Shown piece by piece: positions 8,181 through 14,851 of a stretch of 36,686 nucleotides of DNA (position 1 is its first letter; each line of letters starts with the position of its first letter). The position numbers were made by a program, and so were the translations under genes. Location: positions 1-36,686 of the forward strand of contig DEIO01000006.1 of assembly GCA_002352545.1 (NCBI GenBank), written 5' to 3'. The DNA comes from Patescibacteria group bacterium UBA2772 (GTDB lineage Bacteria > Patescibacteriota > Minisyncoccia > Moranbacterales > DUUL01). The notes under the pieces were generated by a model that ran no database searches, was not told the origin of the DNA, and was given only the letters and a program-made list of their open reading frames with translations.

Positions 8181-8203
8181 AGAACCCTTAAAACAAGGGT
8201 TCT
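8181..8203. repeat. Perfect hairpin overlapping the 3' end of the phosphodiesterase gene
   Basis: AGAACCCTT (8181-8189), 5-nt loop, AAGGGTTCT (8195-8203). The right arm is coding sequence (the last codons of the minus-strand gene) and the stop codon lies in the loop and left arm. No U run follows, so it looks like a 3'-end stabilising or pausing hairpin ahead of the terminator at 8130-8170. Confidence 0.6.
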
Positions 8204-8697
8204 TGAATAAGTTGAATGATTTTTGCTGAATTGTCTTTTGTGTCATAAATTGCCACGCTAGCGAATCCTTTCCAGGGAAAGCTTGGTGATCCAGGGTTTA
8301 CGTGTAGAGTTTTTTTGTATTTATTGATAGAGACAGTATGTGTGTGTCCTGAAAAAACAGCATCATATTTTTCGCAATATAAAAGCGAATCAAGCAAGGG
8401 AATAGAAGTTCCGTGGTAAATAGCGATTTTTCTTCCATCAACTTCTTTTTCTGCACATTGCATTTCGAACGATATTTTCCCAGCACCTTTTTCAATTAGA
8501 CGCACAAGGTCACCATCATTGTTTCCGAAAACTCCAACCATATTACAATTCAAGTCTTTGCATTCATCAGTCATAAAGGGAGAGACCCAATCACCGCAAT
8601 GAAATACTAAATCCACGTTTTGTTTATTGAACTCCTCAATGGCTCTTTTGAGACCCTCAACATTATCATGAGTATCTGAAATAATTCCAATTTTCAT
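8188..8697 (-). CDS. YfcE/MJ0936-family metallophosphodiesterase
   Basis: Calcineurin-like phosphoesterase of the small YfcE/MJ0936 group, which hydrolyses phosphodiesters with two metal ions; the natural substrate is often unknown. The 169-residue product has every metal-binding motif in order: ISDTHDN (D8, H10), HCGDW (D36), VFGNNDGD (N60), YHGTS (H) and FSGHTHT (GHTH). The start is set at ATG 8697, because the first beta strand MKIGIISDTH begins there; an open frame continues 33 bp further upstream without adding a domain. The gene has its own extended -10 promoter at 8738-8746. Confidence 0.92.
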   Translation of the reverse strand: MKIGIISDTHDNVEGLKRAIEEFNKQNVDLVFHCGDWVSPFMTDECKDLNCNMVGVFGNNDGDLVRLIEKGAGKISFEMQCAEKEVDGRKIAIYHGTSIPLLDSLLYCEKYDAVFSGHTHTVSINKYKKTLHVNPGSPSFPWKGFASVAIYDTKDNSAKIIQLIQEPLF

Positions 8698-8737
8698 ATA
8701 AAATTTTTGAAATTTAATATTTTGAAACACAAAAATA

Positions 8738-8746
8738 AGTATAACA
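8738..8746 (-). promoter_or_regulatory. Extended -10 promoter of the phosphodiesterase gene
   Basis: On the minus strand TG-T-TATACT (8746-8738), an extended -10 box; no good -35 box is seen. The predicted leader is about 35 nt. Confidence 0.45.
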
Positions 8747-8789
8747 TAAAGAGCAAAAAGAGAAAGATTCCAAAGAACTATGGATGAAA

Positions 8790-8816
8790 AATAGACATCA
8801 CAATATAATGTCTATT
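8790..8816. promoter_or_regulatory. Operator-like inverted repeat touching a -35 box
   Basis: Perfect 9-bp arms AATAGACAT (8790-8798) and ATGTCTATT (8808-8816) separated by 9 nt, no T run. The right arm shares its last two bases with TTGACA at 8815-8820, so a dimeric regulator bound here would meet RNA polymerase at the promoter of the orphan gene at 8941. It could equally act as an RNA hairpin if transcribed. Confidence 0.5.
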
Positions 8817-8843
8817 GACAAACTCATCATAATGTGATATTGC
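8815..8843 (+). promoter_or_regulatory. Promoter for the small orphan gene
   Basis: Perfect TTGACA (8815-8820), 17-nt spacer, TATTGC (8838-8843), a weak -10 box that might make activity dependent on a regulator. The leader to ATG 8941 would be about 90 nt and holds no recognised RNA element. Confidence 0.5.
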
Positions 8844-8940
8844 TAAATACAATCTAGAAATAGATTTGTACTTTCTAAAAGATTTTCTTTAATAATTCTT
8901 ATTTTTATTACTCGTATTAAAATTGCGAGGAAAGGGTGGT

Positions 8941-9177
8941 ATGAGACTTTTTTACAAGAAAGTAATTGCTATTGAGTTTATAAATAAAGAAGAATATCCG
9001 AAACTAGCAGAGAAAATAGACATTTTTTTCGAACCTTATGAAGGTAAAAAATCAATTTTAGCTAACATAAAACCCTCTGGTGTTCTTTTCAAGATGACAT
9101 CAGTGGGGGAGTATCTTGATGATATAGTCTATATCTTTATTCCAAATGATTTTATACTTTACATTGTTATGGAGTAA
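8941..9177 (+). CDS. Small orphan protein
   Basis: 78 residues, unrecognised. It begins MRLFYKKVIAIEFINKEE and looks like an alpha/beta fold with alternating hydrophobic strands (VIAIEFI, SILANI, VYIFIP, FILYIV). No cysteine, signal peptide or membrane helix is present. ATG 8941 is preferred over the in-frame TTG 18 bp upstream because a purine-rich GAGGAAAGGG (8927-8936) precedes it at a fair distance. The gene stands alone between a promoter with an operator-like repeat and a strong terminator at 9206-9240: the layout of a separately regulated single gene. Confidence 0.65.
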   Translation: MRLFYKKVIAIEFINKEEYPKLAEKIDIFFEPYEGKKSILANIKPSGVLFKMTSVGEYLDDIVYIFIPNDFILYIVME

Positions 9178-9205
9178 TGAAATAAAATCTCAGAGTTAAA
9201 AACCC

Positions 9206-9240
9206 AAAAGACCTGTCCGCAAAGTGAGGACAGGTCTTTT
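9206..9240. terminator. Strong bidirectional terminator
   Basis: Perfect 13-bp stem AAAAGACCTGTCC (9206-9218) and GGACAGGTCTTTT (9228-9240) with a 9-nt loop; A run on the left, T run on the right. It serves the orphan gene and the minus-strand operon ending at 9255. Confidence 0.92.
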
Positions 9241-9254
9241 ACTTTGATTTTTAT

Positions 9255-9539
9255 CTAGATTTTTCGTTTTCTTTTCTTGAGAAATAGTTCGATGCCAAAT
9301 CCCAAAAAGTATAAAATTGCAGAGTTGAGTCCTACTAGAAGCCAATAAGTAATTTTCCCGTCATGAACCCATTCCAAATTTTCTAAAAACAAAGGCCAAG
9401 GAAGAATTGGATATACTATTGATAAACCACAGAACATACCGCTACAAGTCATGGCGTTGTAGACAAAACAAAGAGTGAATATCAGATACAGGACTATTAG
9501 CGAATAGCCAATGTTTGATTTTTTTATTTTTCTTCTCAT
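9255..9539 (-). CDS. Small membrane protein, last gene of the ABC-F operon
   Basis: 94 residues with a basic N terminus (MRRKIKKSN), a helix at about 10-30, a less hydrophobic middle with three cysteines (within YNAMTCSGMFCG and just before it), a helix near 65-85 and a basic tail (KKRKRKI). Family not recognised. Its ATG overlaps the TGA of the preceding transglutaminase-like gene (ATGA), so the two are translationally coupled. The basic ends suggest both termini face the cytoplasm. Confidence 0.65.
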   Translation of the reverse strand: MRRKIKKSNIGYSLIVLYLIFTLCFVYNAMTCSGMFCGLSIVYPILPWPLFLENLEWVHDGKITYWLLVGLNSAILYFLGFGIELFLKKRKRKI

Positions 9540-10006
9540 TTTTTTATTACAAAGAGTTTACCAGCTTGAATTCCACGTGCATATTTTCCGAAAGGCACAC
9601 CGAATTTATACGCCCAAGGATCCAAGAAGATTGTTTTATTTTTACTTATTTTTACTTGTAGATATTGATGTGGAATGATGAACCAGTTTAAAGTCATTTT
9701 TTGCTTTATTTCGTGATTTTTGAATTTACCACTTTTTACTAGCATTGTTCTTAATAGGAATGTGGTGGCTGTAGAAGGGGCATAGTTCTTATCTCTCCAT
9801 ATTTTTTCGAGCCTACTTTCGAATACTTTTCCGAATTCAGTAATAAACTCATATCTTTTCCCAGAGTTTCTGAGGGCTACGAAATCAAAGCATTTTCTTA
9901 AGAAAACTTCCTTATTTTTCTCTCTAGCTAGTCGTTTTATCTGAATTTCCAGGTCTGGTGGCAATTTTTCTGGAATTGGAGATTTGCGCAATAGATTTGG
10001 TATCAT
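9536..10006 (-). CDS. Transglutaminase/papain-fold-like protein, possibly inactive
   Basis: 156 residues. The C-terminal half has the layout of a small transglutaminase-like fold: a helix where the nucleophile would be (APSTATTFLLRTMLVKSG), a His strand (IIPHQYLQVKI) and an Asp strand (IFLDPWAYKFGVPFG). The His and Asp of a Cys-His-Asp triad are present. The position expected for Cys holds Ser/Thr, and the only cysteine (KCFDF, near residue 39) is elsewhere, so peptidase activity is doubtful. The gene begins inside the 3' end of the ABC-F gene (83-bp overlap in another frame) and ends in an ATGA overlap with the next gene. The fold call is moderate; the family name is inferred from motif spacing. 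Confidence 0.65.
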   Translation of the reverse strand: MIPNLLRKSPIPEKLPPDLEIQIKRLAREKNKEVFLRKCFDFVALRNSGKRYEFITEFGKVFESRLEKIWRDKNYAPSTATTFLLRTMLVKSGKFKNHEIKQKMTLNWFIIPHQYLQVKISKNKTIFLDPWAYKFGVPFGKYARGIQAGKLFVIKK

Positions 10007-11702
10007 TTTTTTCTTTTATTTCTAATTTTCTAGTTTTATGAGGTTTGTTTTTCGACAACAAGAGTTCTTTCGACAACTCAATATCTTCGATAAAGTCTTT
10101 ATCATGAGAAATAACTACAATTGTTCCCTCGTAGTCTTTTAAGGTATTTGTTAACTGAGTAATTCCATTTAAATCTAGATTATTGTTTGGTTCATCCAAT
10201 ATCAATAAATCTGGTGTGACATCAGTAGCTAAGAGACAAGCAAATGCTGCACGAACTCTTTCTCCTCCACTCAAGGTTTTAATCTTTTTGTGGATATCAT
10301 TGTCGTAGAATAAAAATCTTCCAAGCTGAACTCGCAAGTTGTCTTCAGTTTGATTCCCTGGTGCATAATCAATTATATTCTGCAAGATAGTTTTTTCATT
10401 TTTTAAAATAGTAATATTTTGATCAATTACACCGATGCTAATTGCTTTATTCCGGATTTTTCCCACAACAGGGTCAATCTTCTCAGTGAGCAATTTAATC
10501 AATGTGCTTTTTCCAGAACCATTTTTTCCAGCAATATGCCATCTGTCACAACCTTCGATTTTAAAATCTAGTTTTTCTTTCCAAAGATTGTCACCATTTT
10601 CAAACTGATAATTAATAGCTTTGGCATTTAACAACTCTTCACCCTTGGTTATAGCTGATGGTTTTAGTTCAATGTGCATCATTCCTTCTGCAATTACTTT
10701 AGAGCGAGCTTTTATAAGTGTTTCATTTGCTCTGTCTACGCACCTAGCATGTACTTTCTTGAGTCTTTTGAATGTATCCTCAGCTCTTTTCTTTTTTCTG
10801 TTTACAAGGTCTTTTGAAAAATTTCTAGCTTTTGCTTTTATAGCTCCTAGCTTACAACCTTTTCTATGTGCGTCTAGTGTGGATTCTTGTTTTTTGATTG
10901 ATTTTCGATAATCTCTCTCTGCTAAACGAAAAGTAGTCATCTTTGCTTGTTTCTCAACATCTCTTTGTTTTCTATAGAAATCAAAATTACCACCATAGAT
11001 TTCGGCTTTATTTTTTCTGATTTCAATGATTTCGTCCATCAAACGCAAAAGTTGTCTGTCATGACTTACAACTAGAAGTTTTCCAGGATAGTTTTTAATA
11101 AAATCATACAGGAATTCTCTCGCTTCTGTGTCTAAATGATTTGTTGGTTCATCCATCAACGCCAAGTCTGGTTTTTTTGTTAGTAGTGAAGTGAAGAAAA
11201 GTTTAGAAGTTTCTCCACCACTAAGAGATGCAATACTTCGATTAAATTCAAGATGTTCCAAGTTTGCTTTCTTGAGTAGCTCTCTAACATTCTCTTTAAT
11301 CTCCCAATCGTCATCAAGCGTTAGAATGTCTTTATTAGAACCAACTCCAGCCATTACTTTTTCAAGAGCGTTTAATTTTTTTGTGATTCCTAATATATCA
11401 CTTACTGTTTTATGTCCGAAAGGTGCAAAATTTTGGGGTAACTCTAAAAAGTTACTGTCTTTACTGACGGAACCTTTTTGATTTTTGATTTTCCCCATAA
11501 TAATCTGGATCAATGTAGATTTTCCAGTTCCATTTTCTCCGACTAATCCAGTCCTGTTTTTTTTAATTGAGAAGTTAAGTCCCGAGAAAAGGATATCGCC
11601 ACTTCGGTGCCTATGAGAGAGGTCTTTTATTGATAGAAGCACAAACTTACAATACAAATTAAATATATTCTTAAGTCTAGTGGTAAAATGCTTATTTTGC
11701 AA
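9924..11702 (-). CDS. ABC-F family ATPase (ribosome-associated type)
   Basis: Soluble protein with two ABC domains and no membrane part. ABC1: Walker A GENGTGKST (about 55-63), signature ASLSGGETSK, DEPTNHLD. A long basic linker of about 110 residues (Lys/Arg-rich, KARNFSKDLVNRKKKRAED) follows, then ABC2 with Walker A GKNGSGKST, signature TLSGGERVR and DEPNNNLD. ABC-F proteins bind the ribosomal E site and act in translation control or antibiotic protection. The 592-residue frame may begin at ATG 11702 or at GTG 11642, where homology-like sequence (LLSIKDLSHRH) starts; the first 20 residues are not typical. The C-terminal 40 residues are a charged tail. It is the third gene of a five-gene minus-strand operon. 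Confidence 0.92.
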   Translation of the reverse strand: MQNKHFTTRLKNIFNLYCKFVLLSIKDLSHRHRSGDILFSGLNFSIKKNRTGLVGENGTGKSTLIQIIMGKIKNQKGSVSKDSNFLELPQNFAPFGHKTVSDILGITKKLNALEKVMAGVGSNKDILTLDDDWEIKENVRELLKKANLEHLEFNRSIASLSGGETSKLFFTSLLTKKPDLALMDEPTNHLDTEAREFLYDFIKNYPGKLLVVSHDRQLLRLMDEIIEIRKNKAEIYGGNFDFYRKQRDVEKQAKMTTFRLAERDYRKSIKKQESTLDAHRKGCKLGAIKAKARNFSKDLVNRKKKRAEDTFKRLKKVHARCVDRANETLIKARSKVIAEGMMHIELKPSAITKGEELLNAKAINYQFENGDNLWKEKLDFKIEGCDRWHIAGKNGSGKSTLIKLLTEKIDPVVGKIRNKAISIGVIDQNITILKNEKTILQNIIDYAPGNQTEDNLRVQLGRFLFYDNDIHKKIKTLSGGERVRAAFACLLATDVTPDLLILDEPNNNLDLNGITQLTNTLKDYEGTIVVISHDKDFIEDIELSKELLLSKNKPHKTRKLEIKEKNDTKSIAQISNSRKIATRPGNSDKTTS

Positions 11703-11714
11703 CCTTTTTACTCT

Positions 11715-12233
11715 TTAGTCAATCACAATATCATAGGTTTTTAGCAAGGAGACAACTTCTGGATAGGAAAATTTAGTTTTCTTAAGTAGATTTTTGTCAG
11801 GATTAAAGATGTAATTGGTGGCTTCTCGGAAGGAGGCATTTGTCATATTGGTATCATCAAACCTAGTTCCTTCAAGGTCTGATTTTTTAAAATCGCAGTT
11901 TGTAAGGTCTGTTCCGAAAAAATCACAATTATTAATTTGACAGTCTAGAAATTTTGTGTCCTTGATTTTTAGGTTTGAAAAAACGGAAGTTGAAATAAGA
12001 CATTCATTAAATATAAAAGAAAATAGAAATCTGCTACTTAGTTCGAAGTTTATTCCCATTATTTTGCATTTTTCGAAGGTTGTATTTTGAAATCTAGTAT
12101 TATCAATAGTGGTATTAGAGAAATTGCACTTTAAAAAGATGCAATCAATAAAGATTGTATTCGAGAGATTTTTGTCAGTAAAATCAATATTCTTAAAAGT
12201 TTTTTGTTCAAAATCTTCATTTTGAAATTTCAT
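11715..12233 (-). CDS. Pentapeptide-repeat protein
   Basis: 172 residues made of tandem A(D/N)LxX-type repeats read as F-x-x-x-x units (for example NIDFTDKNLSNTIFIDCIF and DLTNCDFKKSDLEGTRF), which fold as a right-handed quadrilateral beta helix. About 20 repeats are interrupted once near residues 60-75, and a C-terminal helix (KFSYPEVVSLLKTYDI) closes the structure, as in Qnr-like and many unassigned pentapeptide proteins. Qnr/MfpA relatives mimic DNA and protect gyrase, but this cannot be claimed from the sequence. It overlaps the upstream DedA-like gene by 17 bp and precedes the ABC-F gene by 12 bp. Confidence 0.9.
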   Translation of the reverse strand: MKFQNEDFEQKTFKNIDFTDKNLSNTIFIDCIFLKCNFSNTTIDNTRFQNTTFEKCKIMGINFELSSRFLFSFIFNECLISTSVFSNLKIKDTKFLDCQINNCDFFGTDLTNCDFKKSDLEGTRFDDTNMTNASFREATNYIFNPDKNLLKKTKFSYPEVVSLLKTYDIVID

Positions 12234-12846
12234 TTTTCTTTTTTTCTTTTTCTCTTTTATTAAAAATTCTTATAATTTCTCTCGTCTTTTTTTTCTTGCT
12301 GAGGTTTATAAAAACTAGAATCAGAATGGCAAAAGAGAAAATCAACCAGCCAGCAAATTTTATATATTTTTCAATCTCCTCAGCCAGTTCACCGAAGAAA
12401 TATCCCAGCACTACCAAAAAACCACTCCACAATAAACCGCCTAAAAATGAAAATTGAATGAATCTTCTAAAATTCATTTTCATAGCACCTGCTAGCATAA
12501 ATGTTGCTAGACTAAGTCCAGTAGAGGCTTTGACATAGAATATTATTTTGGCTCCGTCAGTTTTGAATTTATTTTCTAAATAAGCAATGGTGCTTTTTTT
12601 GATTCTTAGTTTTTTACGAAATTTTCTTAAGATAGCTCTTCCTCCGAAAAATCCAATAAAATACCAAATTGTGTCTCCAATGAGATCTGATAAAATACTG
12701 ATAATATAAACTATTTGCCATTCAAAAAATCCCATAGAAGCAAGAAAGGCTGCTATGATAGTTGTGATTGGTCCTTCAATAACCATTAAAAATAGCATAA
12801 TAGGATAGCCCCAAAGTTGAAGTTGTTCGATTAGTTCTGTATACAT
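12217..12846 (-). CDS. DedA/VTT-family membrane protein
   Basis: 209 residues with a VTT (SNARE-associated) domain: an N-terminal amphipathic and re-entrant region (GYPIMLFLMVIEGPITTIIAAF, about 13-34), a helix followed by the Gly-rich FIGFFGGRA, the conserved segment KASTGLSLATFMLAGAMKM, then FLGGLLWSGFLVVLGYFFGE and a last helix before a lysine-rich tail. DedA proteins are half-transporters linked to phospholipid recycling (undecaprenyl phosphate or phosphatidylethanolamine flipping). The usual Arg of the FxGRFxP-type motif is replaced by Lys (VKAST). First gene of the five-gene operon, with promoter at 12883-12911. Confidence 0.9.
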   Translation of the reverse strand: MYTELIEQLQLWGYPIMLFLMVIEGPITTIIAAFLASMGFFEWQIVYIISILSDLIGDTIWYFIGFFGGRAILRKFRKKLRIKKSTIAYLENKFKTDGAKIIFYVKASTGLSLATFMLAGAMKMNFRRFIQFSFLGGLLWSGFLVVLGYFFGELAEEIEKYIKFAGWLIFSFAILILVFINLSKKKKTREIIRIFNKREKEKKKNEISK

Positions 12847-12882
12847 TGAACTTTGCTTGTGTTTATGTGTTTATTGGCTTTT

Positions 12883-12911
12883 AGAATAGTTTAAGTTTAG
12901 AATTTTTTCAA
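12883..12911 (-). promoter_or_regulatory. Promoter of the DedA-pentapeptide-ABC-F operon
   Basis: On the minus strand TTGAAA (12911-12906), 17-nt spacer, TATTCT (12888-12883); leader about 30 nt to ATG 12846. The -35 box shares bases with that of the divergent promoter at 12907-12935. Confidence 0.6.
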
Positions 12912-12935
12912 AAAAAATGCAATTTATGCTAAGAT
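12907..12935 (+). promoter_or_regulatory. Divergent promoter for the holin-like gene
   Basis: TTCAAA (12907-12912), 17-nt spacer, extended -10 TG-C-TAAGAT (TG at 12927-12928, TAAGAT 12930-12935). The leader to ATG 12982 is about 40 nt, A-rich, without a Shine-Dalgarno match. Confidence 0.5.
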
Positions 12936-12981
12936 GGTAGAAACTAGTAATAATATAAAAATAACAAAATAAAATAATAAA

Positions 12982-13347
12982 ATGGTAACAAAGAAAAGAG
13001 CAAAAAAAATAAGTAGTATTTTGGGGGACGTTTCTCCTATTAGAGATATTCTACTTCAGTTTATAGGGAGTTTTTTCGGTCACTTCATTGATCAATTGCA
13101 AGAAGATATTTCTGAGAGGGTTGAAGAAATTCAATCTGATTTAAAAGTAAAAGCTCAAATTTTTGCAAAGAACGCAAAACAGACATTTGTAGTTTTCTTT
13201 CTTCTCACACTCGGAGCAATTTTTATGTTCTTTGGATTGGCAAATGTATTGGACTATATTTTTAAAATTGAAGGCATGGGATTCTTATTAGTTGGAACAG
13301 TAATGACTTTTCTCGGTCTGATGGTAGCAATAATTACTAGGAAATAA
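12982..13347 (+). CDS. Phage-holin-superfamily-6-like (DUF1469) membrane protein
   Basis: 121 residues. A basic N terminus (VTKKRAKK) leads into an amphipathic helix rich in Glu/Gln (about 35-60, FIDQLQEDISERVEEI). Two transmembrane helices follow (about 68-91 and 97-118) with FFGLANVLDYIF between them. This matches the small Actinobacterial holin-X/phage holin superfamily 6 type: a family label, not evidence of a phage. The next gene encodes a YqjD-like protein 17 bp downstream; both are typical of envelope-stress or stationary-phase membrane proteins. Confidence 0.75.
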   Translation: MVTKKRAKKISSILGDVSPIRDILLQFIGSFFGHFIDQLQEDISERVEEIQSDLKVKAQIFAKNAKQTFVVFFLLTLGAIFMFFGLANVLDYIFKIEGMGFLLVGTVMTFLGLMVAIITRK

Positions 13348-13364
13348 ATATTAAAAAGAAGAAA

Positions 13365-13724
13365 ATGATTAAAAAGAAGACAACGAATAAAGAAGTAGAG
13401 GGCCAAGAAGAGGTTGCTTGTTGTACTCAGAAAGTTTTAGGTTGTGCAAGTGATGAACTGAAAGAAGCAAAAAAGAGTGCTAAAAAATTAAAGAAAAAAG
13501 CAGAGGGTGAAATTAGGAAAGTTAAGGAGGCTGCAGATGATGAACTTGATAAATTGAAAAAAGATGTAGAAGGTGGAGTTGAAAAAGCAAAGACATATGT
13601 AAAGAAAAATCCCAAGAATGCAGCAGCTATTTCAGCTGGTGTAGGAGCGGCACTTGGAGCAAGCTTGGCGATGTTATTTCACAAAAAGAAGAAGAAAAAA
13701 GTTGTCAAAAGAAAAAAGAAATAA
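13365..13724 (+). CDS. ElaB/YqjD (DUF883)-like membrane-anchored protein
   Basis: 119 residues: a long Lys/Glu-rich amphipathic coiled coil (about 25-80, repeated K-K-A-E and E-V-K-like heptads), then VKKNPKNAAAISAGVGAALGASLAMLF, a short Gly/Ala-rich transmembrane helix following the typical xENPxxA motif, and a lysine-only tail (KKKKKKVVKRKKK). E. coli ElaB/YqjD/YgaM have the same layout and bind ribosomes at the inner membrane in stationary phase. Two adjacent cysteines (VACC) and a third (LGCA) near the N terminus are unusual. Probably co-transcribed with the holin-like gene; terminator directly downstream. Confidence 0.75.
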   Translation: MIKKKTTNKEVEGQEEVACCTQKVLGCASDELKEAKKSAKKLKKKAEGEIRKVKEAADDELDKLKKDVEGGVEKAKTYVKKNPKNAAAISAGVGAALGASLAMLFHKKKKKKVVKRKKK

Positions 13725-13740
13725 ATTTCTGGATATTCAA

Positions 13741-13766
13741 AAAACACTCACTATGTGGGTGTTTTT
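13741..13766 (+). terminator. Rho-independent terminator
   Basis: 11-bp stem AAAACACTCAC (13741-13751) and GTGGGTGTTTT (13755-13765) with one G-U pair and a 3-nt loop, ending in a T run. Closes the holin-like/YqjD-like unit. Confidence 0.88.
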
Positions 13767-13789
13767 GTTTGCCAACGAAGGAGTGGTGC

Positions 13790-13817
13790 TTGTCAAAAAA
13801 AACTAGTTGCTTATAAT
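13790..13817 (+). promoter_or_regulatory. Promoter predicting a leaderless mRNA for the CCG protein
   Basis: TTGTCA (13790-13795), 16-nt spacer, perfect TATAAT (13812-13817). ATG 13824 begins 6 nt after the -10 box, so transcription should start on the A of the ATG. Confidence 0.72.
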
Positions 13818-13823
13818 TTAAGT

Positions 13824-14540
13824 ATGAAAATATTCAAAAAAATGTGGGGAGGCAATACTCTTTACTATCCAGGGTGCTTGACCAAGTTTGCTTCCAAGGA
13901 TCAAATGGAGAAATACAAAAAGATACTAAAAGAAGAGGGTATAGACTTTATCATGCTCAAAGACAAAGAAATGTGTTGTGGTTCTCCAGTCAAAAATGCT
14001 GGTGCAAAAGATGTTTTTCTAGATCTTGCAAAAAAGAACCTAGCTATTTTTCATGATCATGGAATTGATAGAATTATTTCTAATTGTCCTTCTTGCACAG
14101 CAGTTTTTAAGAATGATTATAAGGAGCTACTCGGAGAAGAATGGGATATCGAAGTTTTGCATATTTCAGAGGTAATTGATAAGTCATTGACTACGCTTAT
14201 GAAAGTAACAAAAGGTGAGGTTGCAACTTTTCATGATCCGTGTCACTTGGGAAGAGTGTTGGGAATCTATGATCAACCTAGGGAAATAATCAAAAAAGCC
14301 GGATATAAGTTTGTTGAAATGGAAAACTCTGGAAAAAAGAGTTCTTGTTGTGGTGCTGGTGGTGGGGTTCGAGGAAATGAAAATACATTATCAGCCAGAA
14401 TTGGAACTGACAGAGTTTCTGAGGCAAAGAAGACTGGTACTGATGTTTTGGTTACTAATTGTCCAATGTGTTACAAACAATTAGATGATAACTCTGGTGA
14501 TTTTAAGGTACTTGAACTTTGTGATTTATTTAATCTATAA
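13824..14540 (+). CDS. (Fe-S)-binding protein with two CCG domains (LutA/GlpC/HdrB type)
   Basis: 238 residues with two cysteine-rich CCG domains, the non-cubane-cluster modules of heterodisulfide reductase HdrB, GlpC and LutA. Domain 1: LYYPGC near 15, EMCCGSPV near 56, NCPSC near 90. Domain 2: FHDPCHLGR near 138, SSCCGAGGG near 175, TNCPMC near 212. Such proteins pass electrons from an oxidoreductase and usually pair with a LutB-like ferredoxin protein; one is encoded 5.7 kb away at 20259-21518. ATG 13824 is chosen because the promoter ends 6 nt before it; an in-frame GTG at 13755 would lie within the preceding terminator. The MazG-like gene follows after 5 bp. Confidence 0.9.
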   Translation: MKIFKKMWGGNTLYYPGCLTKFASKDQMEKYKKILKEEGIDFIMLKDKEMCCGSPVKNAGAKDVFLDLAKKNLAIFHDHGIDRIISNCPSCTAVFKNDYKELLGEEWDIEVLHISEVIDKSLTTLMKVTKGEVATFHDPCHLGRVLGIYDQPREIIKKAGYKFVEMENSGKKSSCCGAGGGVRGNENTLSARIGTDRVSEAKKTGTDVLVTNCPMCYKQLDDNSGDFKVLELCDLFNL

Positions 14541-14545
14541 AACAA

Positions 14546-14851
14546 ATGAGAATTAATGTGCTTTTGCTCAAGGCAAGAGAAATTTGGGGAGATGATAAAC
14601 TGAATCTCTCAGAGATTTTAGTGCGAATAGGAGTTGTTTTTGGTGACATTTGTCGTTTTGAAAGGTCTGAGAAAAAGGACATAGACACACACACTCAGCA
14701 GGAATTGAAAAAAGAATTGGGTAATATTATTTTTTCAACAATTCGGTGGTGTGATGATTTAGGGTATGATCCAAATGAGTGTATCAAAGAAGCGATAAAA
14801 GCGCAGAAAGAGTTTGTTAAGCAAAATGGCAAAAAAGATGAAACAGTTTGA
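14546..14851 (+). CDS. MazG-like all-alpha protein
   Basis: 101 residues, all helical. GDICRFERSEKKDID followed by KKELGNIIFSTIRWCDDLGYDP resembles the MazG/all-alpha NTP pyrophosphatase core, where ELGDxLF and a downstream D are metal ligands. Here Asn replaces the usual Asp (ELGN) and the first EExxE motif is incomplete, so catalysis is uncertain. Nucleotide-pool cleaning would be the family role. It follows the CCG gene by 5 bp and overlaps the next gene by 26 bp, so the three form one unit. It ends in TGA. Confidence 0.65.
   Translation: MRINVLLLKAREIWGDDKLNLSEILVRIGVVFGDICRFERSEKKDIDTHTQQELKKELGNIIFSTIRWCDDLGYDPNECIKEAIKAQKEFVKQNGKKDETV

Noticed and set aside
12982..13347. Prophage remnant suggested by the holin-family label
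   Set aside because: No other phage gene is nearby; this small membrane family is widespread in chromosomes and the neighbour is a YqjD-like protein.
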